Notes: generated from the letters alone by a model not told the origin. 64,000 bases of DNA from Aldrovandia affinis (GCA_029706075.1 JAINUG010000049.1:1419418-1483417), one strand, 5' to 3'; positions 51,701 through 59,761 are shown, counted from the first letter of the stretch. A program made the numbers and translations.

Positions 51701-54700
51701 ATGCACTGATAAAGTTCTATGAACTAGTTAGTACACCTTAGGGTTAACGTGTGCATGTCAAGGGGGATAGGGGGTTGCTAAGGAGCACAGTGGAGTGGTC
51801 ACTACAATTCACAAGAGTTTGCTGATTTTTAAGCTATAGTCAAAGGGGATGTATATCATAGAGTGCAAAACATCTCCAGAAACTGTAGGTTACAATTGAA
51901 TCTAGCCCTTACAGGAATAGATTCTGGGCAACAATTCTGAGAGCAGGAGGACTAATGAGCCCCAGGGTTTCCAGAAGGTCACATTTTTCACCAGGAAAAA
52001 GAGAGCTAGTGATAGTGGGGGAATTGGATTATTAGAGGTCATCATTGTGTGCGAACATAAAAAGGACATTTATGCAGTTTGTCGAGTGTCTGGTGGCCAG
52101 GTCGTATAACACCAGGTGTGTGTAGCTGGTGGCAAGAGTGGGAGTGGACCCAGTGCCCATACTTATGGACAAATTTACTGATTTACCATCAAATAACCTT
52201 GACTGTACTACGTGTTAGCTGAGGGAAGCAAGATTTTACATGGAAATCTAACATGGCTACAAAACTGGTGTTGGACTATAGGTTTATAGAGTACTGGGTG
52301 TCAACTTGGAACAGGTGGAGCAGCTGGGAATATGGCCAGGTTTGCTTAGCATGGCTGAGAAGTATTTAAACAAGAGCTTAAATAGGGTTCAGGGTAGGGA
52401 AAGGCAAGCTGTTTGGATGGCAAGAATCAAGGATATTCTTAATAATAGCAGGGAATAAATGTCAAAGATCAACCAGTGTGGAATTTCATTAGGGTTGGCT
52501 TGGTACAATCGGGAGTGCTAGTGGGTGTACTAAGACCGGCTGGCGAGACGATTTTAGTACGTTTTCAGAAGAAAATTTCAAGATTTAGTATTTCTGCTGA
52601 CGGCTGCTCGAGGCTCAGATTGAACTTGTCAAATCTTGAGTCCAGAGTTCAAGATGAAACAACCAACTCATAACTTGTTGTTATGGAAACCGGACATTTG
52701 TTAACTGTCATTTTAATGTGACTGTGCAATCGTTTTTTAAATATATATTTTTTTTTTTTTACTTGCCATTTGCATCATCTGTTGTCAAAATTTTGATCTA
52801 AACTGGGCTGTATAGGTAACTCTACACACCTTTGTAAACTAGGAGTTTAAAAACATTATTGGAGTTATTGTGATAATTGCTGCTATGAAATATAGGAGAT
52901 GGGGACAAGTACTACACAGCTGTGGAATTATAATCTTAATAACTGGCCAGTGTGTTGCAGAGGAAGGTGGGAGAGTTTCAGTAGGGTACTCCCTGCTTCA
53001 TCATGCAAGAGTCCTCTGATCAATCAGATGCCTGAAATCTCCATGTGACAACCAGTAGTGCTGTCCGCTGGCAAAATTACCTCACTGCACAGTTGGTAGA
53101 TGTGCACAAACAGCATCATAAACATGTTTTTTTGGAAGGGAGACTACATGCTTTACAAATTGTCTGAACTTCTTCAAGGACAACATAACATTGGACTCAT
53201 TTGGATTTTCAAAATGTGTTTGACAAAGTTTCAATGTTGACTATTTATCAGACTGAAATGAGTCTGAAGGAGTTTTATCAAAGTGTATTTAAAATTGCCT
53301 TCAGGGTGCAATACAAACAGTAATCTGTGGGAAGTAGAGTTCTCAAGGGACTGGATGAGGCACCTTCCTTATTTACAAATTACCTTAATAAAGACATGAT
53401 TTCATTTATGAATTAAAATACTCATAATGGATATAATAATGCCAGTGACAAAAGTGCGGGAAAAATGACTGTCACCGTCTCTCCTTCATACCAAATAATC
53501 AAGGAAGGAAGGTCCATACATCACAAGTTCTGCAGTAGAATCTGGAAAAAGGTGGCATGACTATAAGACTTGCGTTATGCCAGGATACAAACTATCTTCA
53601 CATATCCATGACTTTACAGCAAACCTTTTAAGTTTTGTCTTTTTTTCCTCAATTTCCAACCATGAAATTCACAACCTTGTCAGTGGTTGTCCAAACAGTC
53701 CAAAAAATAAAAAATGAAGAGGGAGGGACCCTTAGTCATAAAGTCTTCTTTCTATTGTCACGAAAGGACTTACTCCCAACATTGAAATTAGCACCATACA
53801 CAAAACTGGGACATCACTTCACAGAATTTGTATTAAATTGAAATTATAAATGAATGTGCAGGATTATCTTCATAATTATCAGTATATTTACCACTATTAC
53901 TCAGGGTCAATATGAAGGACACAAACACATCCTCTGTTCCCCCTTTCCATACATCTGAACCGATGCAAACTGAGACATCTTATAAAGTATGTCTGATGAT
54001 TACACAGCAGAGCACAGAAACCAGTCTATTGCTCAAAGAGGAGAATTCTGCACTAGTGCACCTGTGAACAGTGCGTAGAGTTTAAATCCGAATCGTAATT
54101 CGAATAGTTTAAATTAACAGGGTCACAATCAACAATTACACATGCTGCAGCTCAGTGTACAAAACCTCACTTCAGGACGACACACATCCAAAGTAGAATA
54201 AAGCTAGTCATTAATTGAAACCTCCTCTACCCAAAACCTCTTAAAACGATGAAATCACACATTCATACCCACATATAATTATGTTTATTGCGCAATATTT
54301 CAGCACTATACCCAGCTATTTTGAACTCAGATTCACCCATTGCCAGTAACAACAAGGCTACTGAACTTAATTTGTGTACACATTCTAAATGTCCTTCTCA
54401 AAATAGATTTCAGACTGATGGATCATAGAAAGAGTCTTCTCACACCAGCCAGATTATATCAGCATCCCTGTGTACGAGCAAGGTTAAGATACTGCCTTCC
54501 CTGTCATACACAAGATAGTCCTGATTAGGCTTTTAAAAGACCGGGTGAGGGGGGGAGATCCCGGACGGCGCAGAGCGAGGGGGCAGCTGTGCTCTCCCCG
54601 TCTCCCGTCCCTTCCCACAATAGCAACGGCGGGCGATCACAAAGGCAGGGCATGAAAGGCGACCCCCCCGCCACGAAAAGATGTGCTCCGCTTATTTAAC

Positions 54701-55128
54701 GTGCAGCAAGCCTCTGCTCACACAGCCGGACGAGAAACGGAACCTGGGAGAGCAGGGTCTGGAGACTCCGGGGACGGGGACGGGGACGGGGACGAGACGA
54801 GACGAGATGAGCACGCCGAAATAAGTGGCCGACGGTCGCAGAGGGCAGCGCTAGCTGTATTTACAGCGCGCCGGACAGAATCACCAAGCACAGCAGGCGC
54901 ACGAGCACAGACCCATGCTGCTCGGCCAATTTGGGCTGAGGAGCGGGGCAAGATGAATACAAAATGACACCAAAATGGAATGACAAACGACTGCACCTTA
55001 ACATGCTCCGAACGCGCGTTTTCTACTCACATGTACGCTGGGCAGAGAGGAGACGACCTAGATGCCTTAAGCACGGGAACTGGGAATTTCCAGCTAGCAG
55101 GAGAACCGCTTTTCCATTTCAATGGCAT
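10784..55128 (-). CDS. klhl13: Kelch-like protein 13, complete 7-exon gene
   Basis: Joined coding exons are 55128-55031, 37926-37785, 27517-27385, 26561-26365, 24294-23499, 20351-20238 and 11271-10784. All introns are GT-AG and phases agree at each junction, giving 655 residues. Domains seen: KLHL13-type N-terminus (1-33), linker, BTB (about 88-190), BACK (about 191-300) and six kelch blades (about 342-645) marked by GG pairs in LVTLGG, LYVVGG, LYAVGG, MYISGG, LYVIGG and IYVVGG. Known for the family: a CUL3 E3 ligase substrate adaptor; the BTB and start of BACK bind CUL3 and the kelch propeller binds substrate. Mammalian KLHL9/KLHL13 with CUL3 ubiquitinate Aurora B for correct mitosis and cytokinesis. 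KLHL13 is chosen over KLHL9 because of the MPLKWK start, the multi-exon structure (mammalian KLHL9 has an intronless coding region) and residues such as [12 protein letters not shown] and [11 protein letters not shown]. There is no frameshift or premature stop. Orthology rests on remembered family sequences, not a search. Confidence 0.96.
12042..12170. mobile_element. hAT-type MITE fragment
   Basis: The right side ends GATTGGACACCCCTGTACT, the inverted form of the AGTACAGGGGTGTCCAATC terminus found on non-autonomous hAT elements in fish. The left end is not clear and abuts a fragment containing ATAATACATTTTATTTG. Probably a truncated copy. Confidence 0.45.
14095..14235 (+). repeat. tRNA-SINE family, 3' fragment (copy J)
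   Basis: It shares GGAGGTGGCGGTTCA...TTTGTCACTGCTGGTC and the terminal ATTGGCCACCAAATTGGGA with copies D and H. The tRNA-like head is missing. Confidence 0.6.
14697..14850 (-). mobile_element. LINE 3'-end fragment
   Basis: It begins ACATAAGAACACATAATGACG and includes CAGCCCATCTAGGCTCATCATGTCCTAATG, closely matching the 3' end of the LINE at 8797-8900 in the same orientation. Only the last part of the element is present. Confidence 0.65.
15290..15432 (+). repeat. tRNA-SINE with CGCTTTGGATAAAAG-type tail
   Basis: The tRNA-like head (CTCAGGTAGAGCATGGTGC, then GGTTTGATTCCCATT) is followed by the tail GTCGCTTTGGATAAAAGCGTCTGCTAAATGG at about 15396-15426 and a short TA run. It is better preserved than the copy at 5690. 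Confidence 0.7.
15765..16010 (-). repeat. tRNA-SINE, longer subtype
   Basis: On the minus strand the head is a tRNA-like GGTTAGGGAGCTGGGCTTGTA with box B GGTTCAATTCCC. A body with CCTTGAGCAAGGTACTTAACC follows, then the tail TAAGAGCGTCTGCTAAATGG ending in TGTAA-type repeats near 15765. From family knowledge this is a widespread fish SINE arrangement. Confidence 0.75.
16147..16515 (+). repeat. tRNA-derived SINE, copy B (near full length)
   Basis: The head GCCTCGGATAGCATAGAGG has a box A-like block, then box B-like GGTTTGAAAC near 16223, the GC-rich body (TGTCCGCCCCAGGGGGAGG) and the 3' end TATAATTGGCCACTAAATTGGGAGAAAAA. It shows the full order of the family in this window. Confidence 0.8.
17592..17632. 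other. Perfect 16-bp hairpin, 9-base loop
   Basis: AGGGGTTATGTTTTAT (17592-17607) and ATAAAACATAACCCCT (17617-17632) are exact reverse complements around loop GGCATTTCA. It lies in klhl13 intron 6 with no mobile element recognised around it. Confidence 0.85.
18560..18830 (-). repeat. tRNA-derived SINE, copy C
   Basis: On the minus strand the 3' end (CCAAATTGGGAGGAAAAAAA at 18585-18566) and the body CTGTCCGCCCCAGGGAGAGG match copies B and D; the tRNA-like head is weak or lost. Confidence 0.65.
19768..20112 (+). repeat. tRNA-derived SINE, copy D (near full length)
   Basis: The head GCCTCCTGGGAGGTGTAGCAG is followed by box B-like GGGTTCGATACC, then CCACCAGGGGGCGGCAAATGG, TACCGGAGTTACAGTTGACGG and the end TATAATTGGCTACTAAATTGGGAG. 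It ends about 125 bases from klhl13 exon 6. It shares a longer central region with copy H, suggesting a subfamily. Confidence 0.8.
20238..20351 (-). CDS. klhl13: klhl13 coding exon 6 (kelch 3-4)
   Basis: 114 bp, phase 1 in and phase 1 out, so skipping it would keep the frame. It encodes residues 456-493: [19 protein letters not shown], then [11 protein letters not shown] and MYIS, with the GG pair completed by exon 7. The acceptor follows a long T-rich tract (20358-20400 on the complement) and reads TTTGAACAG. The donor is GTAAAG. It contains no stop codon. Confidence 0.95.
20352..23498 (-). other. klhl13: klhl13 intron 5 (3.1 kb)
   Basis: The intron runs GTGAGA to AACAG, with a long T-rich tract just before the acceptor. 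I see no mobile element or RNA gene that I can name in it. Confidence 0.85.
23499..24294 (-). CDS. klhl13: klhl13 coding exon 5 (BACK and kelch 1-2)
   Basis: 796 bp, the largest coding exon, phase 0 in and phase 1 out; the acceptor is CCGACCTCAG and the donor GTGAGA. It encodes residues 191-455. The first half, from [18 protein letters not shown], is the BACK domain with its CUL3-contacting start. LVTLGG at about 342 opens the kelch propeller, followed by [11 protein letters not shown] and [13 protein letters not shown]. Third codon positions are strongly G/C (AAGGCCGCC, CGCTCGG and similar), unlike exons 2 and 6. This leaves few stop codons on either strand and creates long spurious antisense frames. 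A somewhat divergent patch ([13 protein letters not shown]) sits between conserved BACK blocks. Confidence 0.97.
25622..25675 (-). repeat. tRNA-SINE family, 3' fragment (copy I)
   Basis: CAGTTTTTCTCCCAATTTGG and AATTGTACCCTCTATTG are the inverted SINE 3' end. The rest is absent and a MITE begins immediately after. Confidence 0.6.
25676..25840. mobile_element. hAT-type MITE, CAGGGGTGTCAAACTC family
   Basis: A 165-bp palindromic element whose ends are inverted repeats of about 35 bases (CACAGGTGTCAAACTCATTC and its complement ending GACACCCCTG). It has no coding capacity. Flanking 8-mers CTCTATTG and CTCTACTG agree at seven of eight positions, fitting a hAT target-site duplication. The same family recurs at 60632. 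Confidence 0.85.
26365..26561 (-). CDS. klhl13: klhl13 coding exon 4 (BTB, second half)
   Basis: 197 bp, phase 1 in and phase 0 out. The acceptor is CTCTCCAAG and the donor GTAAGA. It encodes residues 125-190, from [15 protein letters not shown] through [15 protein letters not shown] to CKVFLISG. The FIYTAKL helix and the LEAASFLQI stretch are typical of the C-terminal BTB half that contacts the cullin. Intron 3, which separates it from exon 3, is only 823 bp, the shortest in the gene. Confidence 0.96.
26562..27384 (-). other. klhl13: klhl13 intron 3 (823 bp)
   Basis: The short intron splits the BTB domain, with GTAAGG donor and CCAAG acceptor. I see no repeat or additional coding segment in it. 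Confidence 0.85.
27385..27517 (-). CDS. klhl13: klhl13 coding exon 3 (BTB, first half)
   Basis: 133 bp, phase 0 in and phase 1 out. The acceptor is TTGTTGACAG and the donor GTAAGG. It encodes residues 81-124, starting [16 protein letters not shown] and ending SDYFKAMFT. The CDVTL and [10 protein letters not shown] motifs mark the start of a BTB/POZ domain, which dimerises and binds CUL3. The final G is the first base of a glycine codon completed in exon 4. Confidence 0.96.
29428..29994. mobile_element. hAT-type MITE, CAGGGGTTCTCAAC family
   Basis: A 567-bp element with inverted ends CAGGGGTTCTCAAC and GTTGAGAACCACTG, extending through a second similar block (GGAGACCCACTG and CAGTGGGTCCCC). 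Flanking 8-mers TTGTAGTG and CTGTAGGG agree at six of eight positions. The AT-rich centre has no transposase-like frame. Confidence 0.7.
31741..31808. repeat. 34-bp tandem duplication
   Basis: Two adjacent 34-base units starting CCACACTCTGCTACTA differ at one base (G at the 17th position of the first, A in the second). Each unit also holds a small internal palindrome, GCTACT to AGTAGC. Confidence 0.9.
32565..32850 (+). repeat. Probable decayed tRNA-derived SINE of another family
   Basis: It starts with a tRNA-like GGGTGGCTCATCCTGTTAAGG and has a possible box B remnant (GGTACCAAATCC) near 32616. The 3' part holds two near-copies of TGCACTCCAAAATGTGGACT spaced 29 bases apart. No second copy in the window confirms it. 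Confidence 0.4.
33491..33650. repeat. 16-bp minisatellite, ten units
   Basis: Ten head-to-tail units of TATAGGGCTCTCCTCT with single-base variants (GGCC for GGGC in units 1 and 4, GAGC in unit 9), and a degenerate eleventh beginning. It lies in klhl13 intron 2. Confidence 0.95.
34691..35065. repeat. Inverted-repeat-bounded unit with internal tandem
   Basis: A perfect 22-base inverted repeat (34691-34712, AGTAGCAGGTTAACATATAA plus CA; complement at 35044-35065) encloses about 330 bases. Inside, three imperfect copies of roughly 50 bases begin GAGACACTCGCCACT, GAGACACTCTCCACT and GAAACACTCTCCACT. No target-site duplication or coding frame is evident. Confidence 0.6.
35838..37413 (+). mobile_element. 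Internally deleted hAT transposon
   Basis: The ends are inverted repeats (TAGGGCTGACCCC... and ...GGGGACAGCCCTA, with TCGACCAA blocks further in) flanked by a perfect 8-bp duplication GAATTCAG at 35830-35837 and 37414-37421. A coding remnant at 36381-36551 encodes VWQHF and VECKLCKR, the start of a BED zinc finger. It runs directly into [17 protein letters not shown], the C-terminal hAT dimerisation motif, then a stop. The catalytic centre is therefore deleted and the copy cannot make transposase. A SINE is nested at 36895-37233. Confidence 0.9.
36895..37233 (-). repeat. tRNA-derived SINE nested in the hAT element
   Basis: Read on the minus strand it has a tRNA-like head (GGTGGTGCAGTGGATAGC), box B GGGTTCAAATCC (37179-37168), the conserved body TTTGCATGTTCTCCTCCGG and a (GGAT)n tail. 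The flanks are a perfect 12-base duplication CTCCATAAAGTC (36883-36894 and 37234-37245). From family knowledge this is a common fish SINE type. Confidence 0.9.
37785..37926 (-). CDS. klhl13: klhl13 coding exon 2 (pre-BTB linker)
   Basis: 142 bp, phase 2 in and phase 0 out. The acceptor CCCCTGCAG precedes 37926 and the donor GTGAGA follows 37785. It encodes residues 34-80, from [11 protein letters not shown] to THSSVVLQ, the segment before the BTB domain. It holds an internal ATG at 37898-37896 (MKVSLGN) that lines up with the usual KLHL9 start, so a transcript with a different first exon could still make a near-complete 611-residue protein. The neighbouring introns, about 17.1 and 10.3 kb, are the largest in the gene. 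Confidence 0.95.
38946..39070 (+). repeat. tRNA-derived SINE, copy E (internally deleted)
   Basis: The head GGTGGCGGATAGCGTAGCGG is fused to the 3' part GTTTGTGGGGGAGGGTTAATC and AGGTATAATTT; the box B region and the middle are missing. Confidence 0.65.
42100..42326 (+). repeat. tRNA-derived SINE, copy F
   Basis: Best preserved promoter region of the family: box A-like TAGCGTAGCGGTCTAAC from 42111 and a perfect box B GGTTCGAACC at 42180-42189, then TGTCCGCCCCAGGGGGAGGG. The 3' end is shortened. Confidence 0.8.
42640..42702. repeat. TGTATG/TA microsatellite
   Basis: Repeats of GTGTAT pass into an uninterrupted TA run. Confidence 0.9.
46855..47290 (-). repeat. tRNA-derived SINE, copy G, interrupted
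   Basis: The inverted 3' end (TTTCTCCCAATTTAGTGGCC) is at 46880 and the head at about 47290, with body and box B-like GGTTTCGAAC between. The copy is longer than its relatives because a fragment at about 46990-47045, containing TATGCCATTTAGCAGACAAT and TTATCCAAAGCGACA, belongs to the other SINE family and lies inside it. Confidence 0.75.
49251..49536 (+). repeat. tRNA-derived SINE, copy H (5' truncated)
   Basis: It starts in the body (CGGCTCTTGCCGGGAGTGCC) and carries TACCGGAGTTACAGTTGACGG and GGTGTAATTGGCTACTAAAT as in copy D. The tRNA-like head is absent. Confidence 0.7.
53160..53420 (+). mobile_element. Degenerate LINE reverse transcriptase remnant
   Basis: One frame from 53201 reads [12 protein letters not shown], close to reverse transcriptase motif A (LDFQKAFDKV). 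About 160 bases on, another frame reads [10 protein letters not shown], resembling LLF.IYINDL. The frame is shifted between them and the catalytic YADD block is not seen. Ends are unknown. Confidence 0.5.
54770..54791 (+). other. Potential G-quadruplex, four G4 runs
   Basis: Four runs of four G lie at 54770-54773, 54776-54779, 54782-54785 and 54788-54791, each separated by AC. This fits the strict intramolecular G-quadruplex pattern with two-base loops. It is in intron 1, about 240-260 bases after the exon 1 donor, within the CpG island and on the template strand for klhl13. It is followed by a GACGA tandem (54789-54807). Confidence 0.6.
55031..55128 (-). CDS. klhl13: klhl13 coding exon 1 (N-terminus)
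   Basis: The ATG is at 55128-55126. An in-frame TAG lies 18 bases upstream (55146-55144), so the frame cannot start further out in this exon, and A at -3 gives a reasonable initiation context. The exon encodes 32 residues beginning MPLKWKSG, including WKFPVPVLK and ending CPAY, then two bases (AT) of an isoleucine codon completed by the next exon. A perfect GTGAGT donor follows at 55030-55025. The peptide resembles the N-terminus of the long mammalian KLHL13 isoform as I remember it, and the split Ile at its end matches too. The exon sits in a CpG island. Confidence 0.93.
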
Positions 55129-55649
55129 GTTGTCACCGCGTCGCTACAATAACAGGGAAGAGCATTTCCACAACAGGCTTCCAGCGAGGGTTTCCCGTCC
55201 CACACCAAACCGGACGGGGCCAACGGCCACGGCTCAAGACGGGCTAATGATTCCGCCGACGCTCTCAAGCCGACGCTTCCGCTCTGCCGACTGGCTGAGA
55301 GAGAGCGGTGAGGCATCTCCCTTTAAAAAGCCCCTGTCCCGTCCCCCGAAGCGCTACGATGATTTCATCCGACCGGCTCAACAATAGTGCCACCTTGTTA
55401 AAGGGACGCCGCCTGCAGCACGCGCGAAAAAGGGAGAAGGGAGGGGCCGGAGGACCCGCTCCACGGACGCTGTGCAACGCCAAAGGCACAGGGCGACGGC
55501 GTAGCTTTGTTTACTTCACAGAACAATGCCGCGTTAAAGAAAAAAAAAAAAGGTGGGAAACGGTGTACGTTACAGAAGCCGAGAGGAAGCATGAAAAGAA
55601 TATGCACTCCACGCTTGTCAAACAACCAATTACACGGACTAGGAAAAGG

Positions 55650-55715
55650 AGAGAGAGAGCAAGAGAGAAAGAGAGAGAGAGAGAGAGAGAGGGAGGGATA
55701 GAGAGAGAGAGAACA
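55650..55715. repeat. GA microsatellite
   Basis: Interrupted (GA)n run just upstream of the CpG island that covers klhl13 exon 1. Confidence 0.9.
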
Positions 55716-56169
55716 AAGTGCCACTGACATAAATTCACAAAGAGATGCCATGTGATTTGCAGGATCTCAGACGTACCGACTCAGAATACACATCCCATCC
55801 TCCGACCACTCTTCCTTTGAGCTACAGCAGTAGAGCTGGGAGATCAATCTCAGCATAGCCCAGGGCTGCCGGCTAATAAAGATCAAGAACTGGATTTCGG
55901 CCGCCCACTTTCCCCCCGTCCGCTCGGTCTCCATCCAAACAAAACAGCAAGGCCATTACAGAAAGCAGCTCATTTCCACAATTACAGTCCTTCCCATTCA
56001 AAGTTCACTGGAGCCAAAATGTCAACAAGTCTGCGATGATGCAATTTCCTGCACGCCGTCTCCTTTCAGAAGGGCCGTCTCTTTCCCTCTTTTGTTTTAA
56101 ACGGGTGGGCTCATGTTCCTCAGTTCCCCCCTACATATATGATAGGCAAATCCCTCATGCCTTCTAGGC

Positions 56170-56370
56170 TTGCAGCAAATCCCCCCTTCTACACACCCCC
56201 CCCACCACTCTCTCAGCTCTCCTTCCTTATCCACCTCCTCTCTCCTCCTCCCTTTTTGTCTTGTCCCTTCCCTTTCTCCTATCCTCTCTCCCATCTTCTC
56301 TCCCCCCCCTCCATCCTCCTCCTGTCTCTCTTCTACCTTGCGCCTCTCCTCGCTCCTCCTCTTCTTCTTC
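56170..56370. repeat. Polypyrimidine tract
   Basis: About 200 bases almost wholly C and T on the plus strand (CTCCTC, CTTCTC, CCCCCC). Open frames across it, rich in Ser, Pro and Leu, are composition artefacts. Confidence 0.85.
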
Positions 56371-59300
56371 TGTTCCTGCCGCAAGGAAGGAGAGCGCTGG
56401 CAGCAGGACCCGGACCCCCCGCCACCACCCCCGAACCTCCCCCAGCCCCTTCCAGGGACCTGCGGGAAGCATATCTAATGGAGTGGCCAGCCCAAATCGA
56501 ACCTGCTCACGCTTCTCAGGAGCAAACACACACGGGTGGACTTGGGAACTAGAGCCATTACTATTCAGTCTTCTGTGGAGGTGGTGTTAGAGGCAAAGAT
56601 CCTATGGACTATCATTGTTATGATTATACACGTGTGTGTGTAATACACACATAAATTGCATTGTTTAATATACACAGAAATTACTCATGTTTATTTCACA
56701 TATTAACTCTTCTCCCCCACCTAGTGTTAATACTGAGCACCAACGTATCATGTAATTGTCAATATTTATTATTTTTCCATGATCATTTTAATCATTATTA
56801 TTACTTTTATTTGCATTGTTTTGTTTTATTTTATCTCTACGTATTCTTATTTAATGATCAGTCATAATTGCTGATTTTATTGTATTTGCTCCACTGTCTG
56901 TCCAACTGCTTATGAGAAAAAACAACAAATAAACAGAATTACACACAAAAAAAGGTAAAGATACAAAAGGCAAGATCCTGCAATCTACTCAATGAGTCTT
57001 CAAATGTCCCAAGTCCATTCGAAATTAACCGTTAGTCGAAGCGGAATGTTATTTACAGTGCTGAGCTGCAATAATATCTATACATTTTTTATTGCTCTTT
57101 GATGCAGGAAATATTCAGAAGGATCTGTGTCATTTACAAAAGATGACCCGTTTATCCAATTCATCGTTGCTTTTGATCGGAGCCGACATTGCCTTGCTCT
57201 GTGGAGGTGAAAATGACATAAAATACAAAGTATGAAACGCAATATTAAAATACTGAAATATTGGATAACAGCAAATCAATTTTGAACAAATGCTAAAATA
57301 AATGATTCACTCATATTTTTGGCATTTGTATTTCTAAAATGCTAGCAAAGATTTTTTAATATTTCAAAAGCAACCAAAATTACTAGCTGTACCAATCACA
57401 ACCTCACAGTACTTTTGTGGCTAGCGATCGGCCGTTAGCAAGTAGCTACAGAAACTGGAAAATGCAGATCTGGAGGCAGGAGTGGGTAATGTAGTTAGTT
57501 TGGTTTTGCAGCCACAGATCCCAGACTTTACTATAATTACTGAGAGCCATCAGTAAATAAAAGGCTGGAGAGAAGATCTGCACCTATAACTAGCCAGACA
57601 GTGTTACTGTAGCTACCAAACTGAAGTTTGCTGGAAGGTCATTGGTAAGATAATTTCACATTATTATACAATTTTACAAAAGCAAAAAGCTATTTTTTCA
57701 GGGCTGCTACAACAATGTGGCTGCTGGCTTTTCAATGTAGTGACACAACCGAATACCTGGTGTTGAATCCTGACCATGCCAGTGGCAATTGTAGCCAAGT
57801 GAAAGGTGACACAGACAATAATCTATAATAATGCTAATTTTAAATGAAAGGTTTATTCCCCATAGTCTGAATATTTCTAGAGATTTTGACTAACACACTT
57901 ATCCAGCTACCGAACATGGGACTGGGGATTATCATCGGAATAGCCATTGGTTGGTTGTACATGGAAGCCATGGTTAGATTGGTCAGTTTTAAACTTTCAA
58001 ATGACCACTGGTCAGACAGTTGAGATCTGTGTAACTGAAAGTTCTGTGAAAATCAAGGAAGCACTGCGTACGCAAATGCAAAAAATAGGGGCACATGCCA
58101 CTTCTGGGTTCTGGGCGATTTGAGCAAAAATGAAATTAGCAATTGTTCATACTTCATGGAAGCAGCAAGTCGGAGTTGTTTTAGTGTGTAACAAGGTTTT
58201 TGACAACACGTATGAAGGCGCCAGCTTGTTTTCGGAGGGAGATTGGTCTGCCTTGAGTATCGACTAGGATGGCGCATACGACAACACTACTCATGTTGTT
58301 GTTGTTGTTGCCATGATGATCCATTTGGATCCACCTGGAAATCATTCTGGCTAACAGGGCTCTGGTTTCATAGAATTGTACAACAGAACAGATTTATAGA
58401 ACATTTTGGAGGTGTAGTTTTATAGTTTAAAAAAAACCCTGTACAGTATGGCATGTGACTGGCTAAAACATGTATCCAATTTGGATAGATTCTGGGACAC
58501 CAAAGGGTCCTGTTTTTACAAACAGCACTGTAGAATTTGGTTGCTTTTAGATATTTGTATCCAGTTTTTGGGGGAAGTGTACAACCCTTTGGGGTAGCAC
58601 ACGCAACAATTATTTATCTGGAATCTACAGTGGCTTTAAAATCATATTAACAGGGTGTAAATTGTTTTGTCTTTATTTTATATTTTATGTACTTATAAAG
58701 TGATCATGAGTCTGATAGGGAAATATACATTTTTAGGCCCTGCCAGGAAGGGGTTAAACAATATAAATATATATTCATATAATATAGGACTGTCACTTCA
58801 CTTTTGTTGCAAAGTGTGAGAAATACTAGTTTGCACGAGCAAACTTTTATTGGCTCGGATCCAAATACATTTGTATTATAACTACATTTTATTGAAGCCT
58901 CATTTTTTGGCATAGTTTAAAGTGATAACCGCGTACTTTGACAAAGATGATAATCTTTCTCATGGTAGAATTTATTTGCGGAAAATGCAAAATATGAAGA
59001 CAAACAACACCGCCATAAACTTAACATCACCGCTTAAGAAAAAGAAAAAAATGGAGAATAGGGTAGGCTACATAAAAAAACGGTATGTTAAAAATTTCTT
59101 TTGAATTATCAGTAATTTGAGATGCCATATGGTTAGTTTATGTGCACACCTTTTTTTATATAGAATATTGAATCTCCCCATTCATCTTCAGAAATATAAC
59201 GTGACAGCCCTAACATAATAATAATATTAACAGAGAACGTCCTCCATATTATTCAGCCTGGAAAAGGGTACAATGGAGAGGAATCAACAAAGAACTCAAT

Positions 59301-59720
59301 GCCAAAAAAGCATTACAGTCATGAGAGGAGTGCGTCCCGATCAACGCTTTATCCACAGATTTAAATATTTAAATCAATTCATCTGCACGTCTCCAGTGGT
59401 GCACACCTGTAGTATAATTAAAACCCTGTTTGTGATTATGAGAATGCAGACTGAATGCAGATTGAGAAGGCAGAATTACACATGGATCTTCTGGGCTCTG
59501 GGTTCACTCTGATCTGACAGGTGCTGAAACCCCCCCCCCCCACCCCCACTAAGACGTCATGAGATCTGCCCCCTAGTGGCTTTGGAACGAAGCAGGCTCC
59601 ACACGCAACGAGTCCAATTTCTTAATGAGAAATGAACTGCTAATGATGGTGGTTTCTCTTCCCCCCTCCCGGTAGGTACGATGGCTTATGAAGATTTCTT
59701 GGATGCGGTAGCCCCTTAGT

Positions 59721-59722
<2 letters not shown>

Positions 59723-59758
<36 letters not shown>
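59723..59758. repeat. TG microsatellite
   Basis: Uninterrupted (TG)n of about 36 bases. Confidence 0.95.

Positions 59759-59761
<3 letters not shown>

Larger units (their letters stand above)
37927..55030 (-). other. klhl13: klhl13 intron 1 (17.1 kb)
   Basis: The intron runs GTGAGT to CTGCAG. It contains SINE copies near 38946, 42100, 46855 and 49251, a TG/TA microsatellite at 42640-42702, an AT run near 49870-49893, a degenerate LINE around 53200 and the G-rich motif near 54780. I see no additional exon or RNA gene. Stretches such as 39080-42090, 42710-46840 and 49540-53100 show no recognised feature beyond AT-rich low-complexity DNA. Confidence 0.85.
54540..55520 (-). promoter_or_regulatory. 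klhl13: CpG island / likely klhl13 promoter
   Basis: CpG dinucleotides are dense across this stretch, in sharp contrast to the AT-rich flanks, and the island spans klhl13 exon 1. It includes the 5' UTR and probable start region (55129 to about 55500), exon 1 and the first few hundred bases of intron 1. A TATA-like TTTTTAAAG on the minus strand lies at about 55330-55322, roughly 200 bases before the ATG, inside an otherwise GC-rich run; its use is a guess. CpG-island promoters are usual for broadly expressed BTB-kelch genes. Boundaries are by eye. Confidence 0.7.

Noticed and set aside
54964..55387. Plus-strand frames of up to 135 codons across the CpG island
   Set aside because: They are antisense to exon 1 and the 5' UTR in GC-rich DNA with no similarity to known proteins; a divergent transcript is possible but not supported.
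56097..56590. Pro/Ser-rich and Arg/Glu-rich frames of 95-137 codons
   Set aside because: They follow the polypyrimidine tract and are explained by composition.
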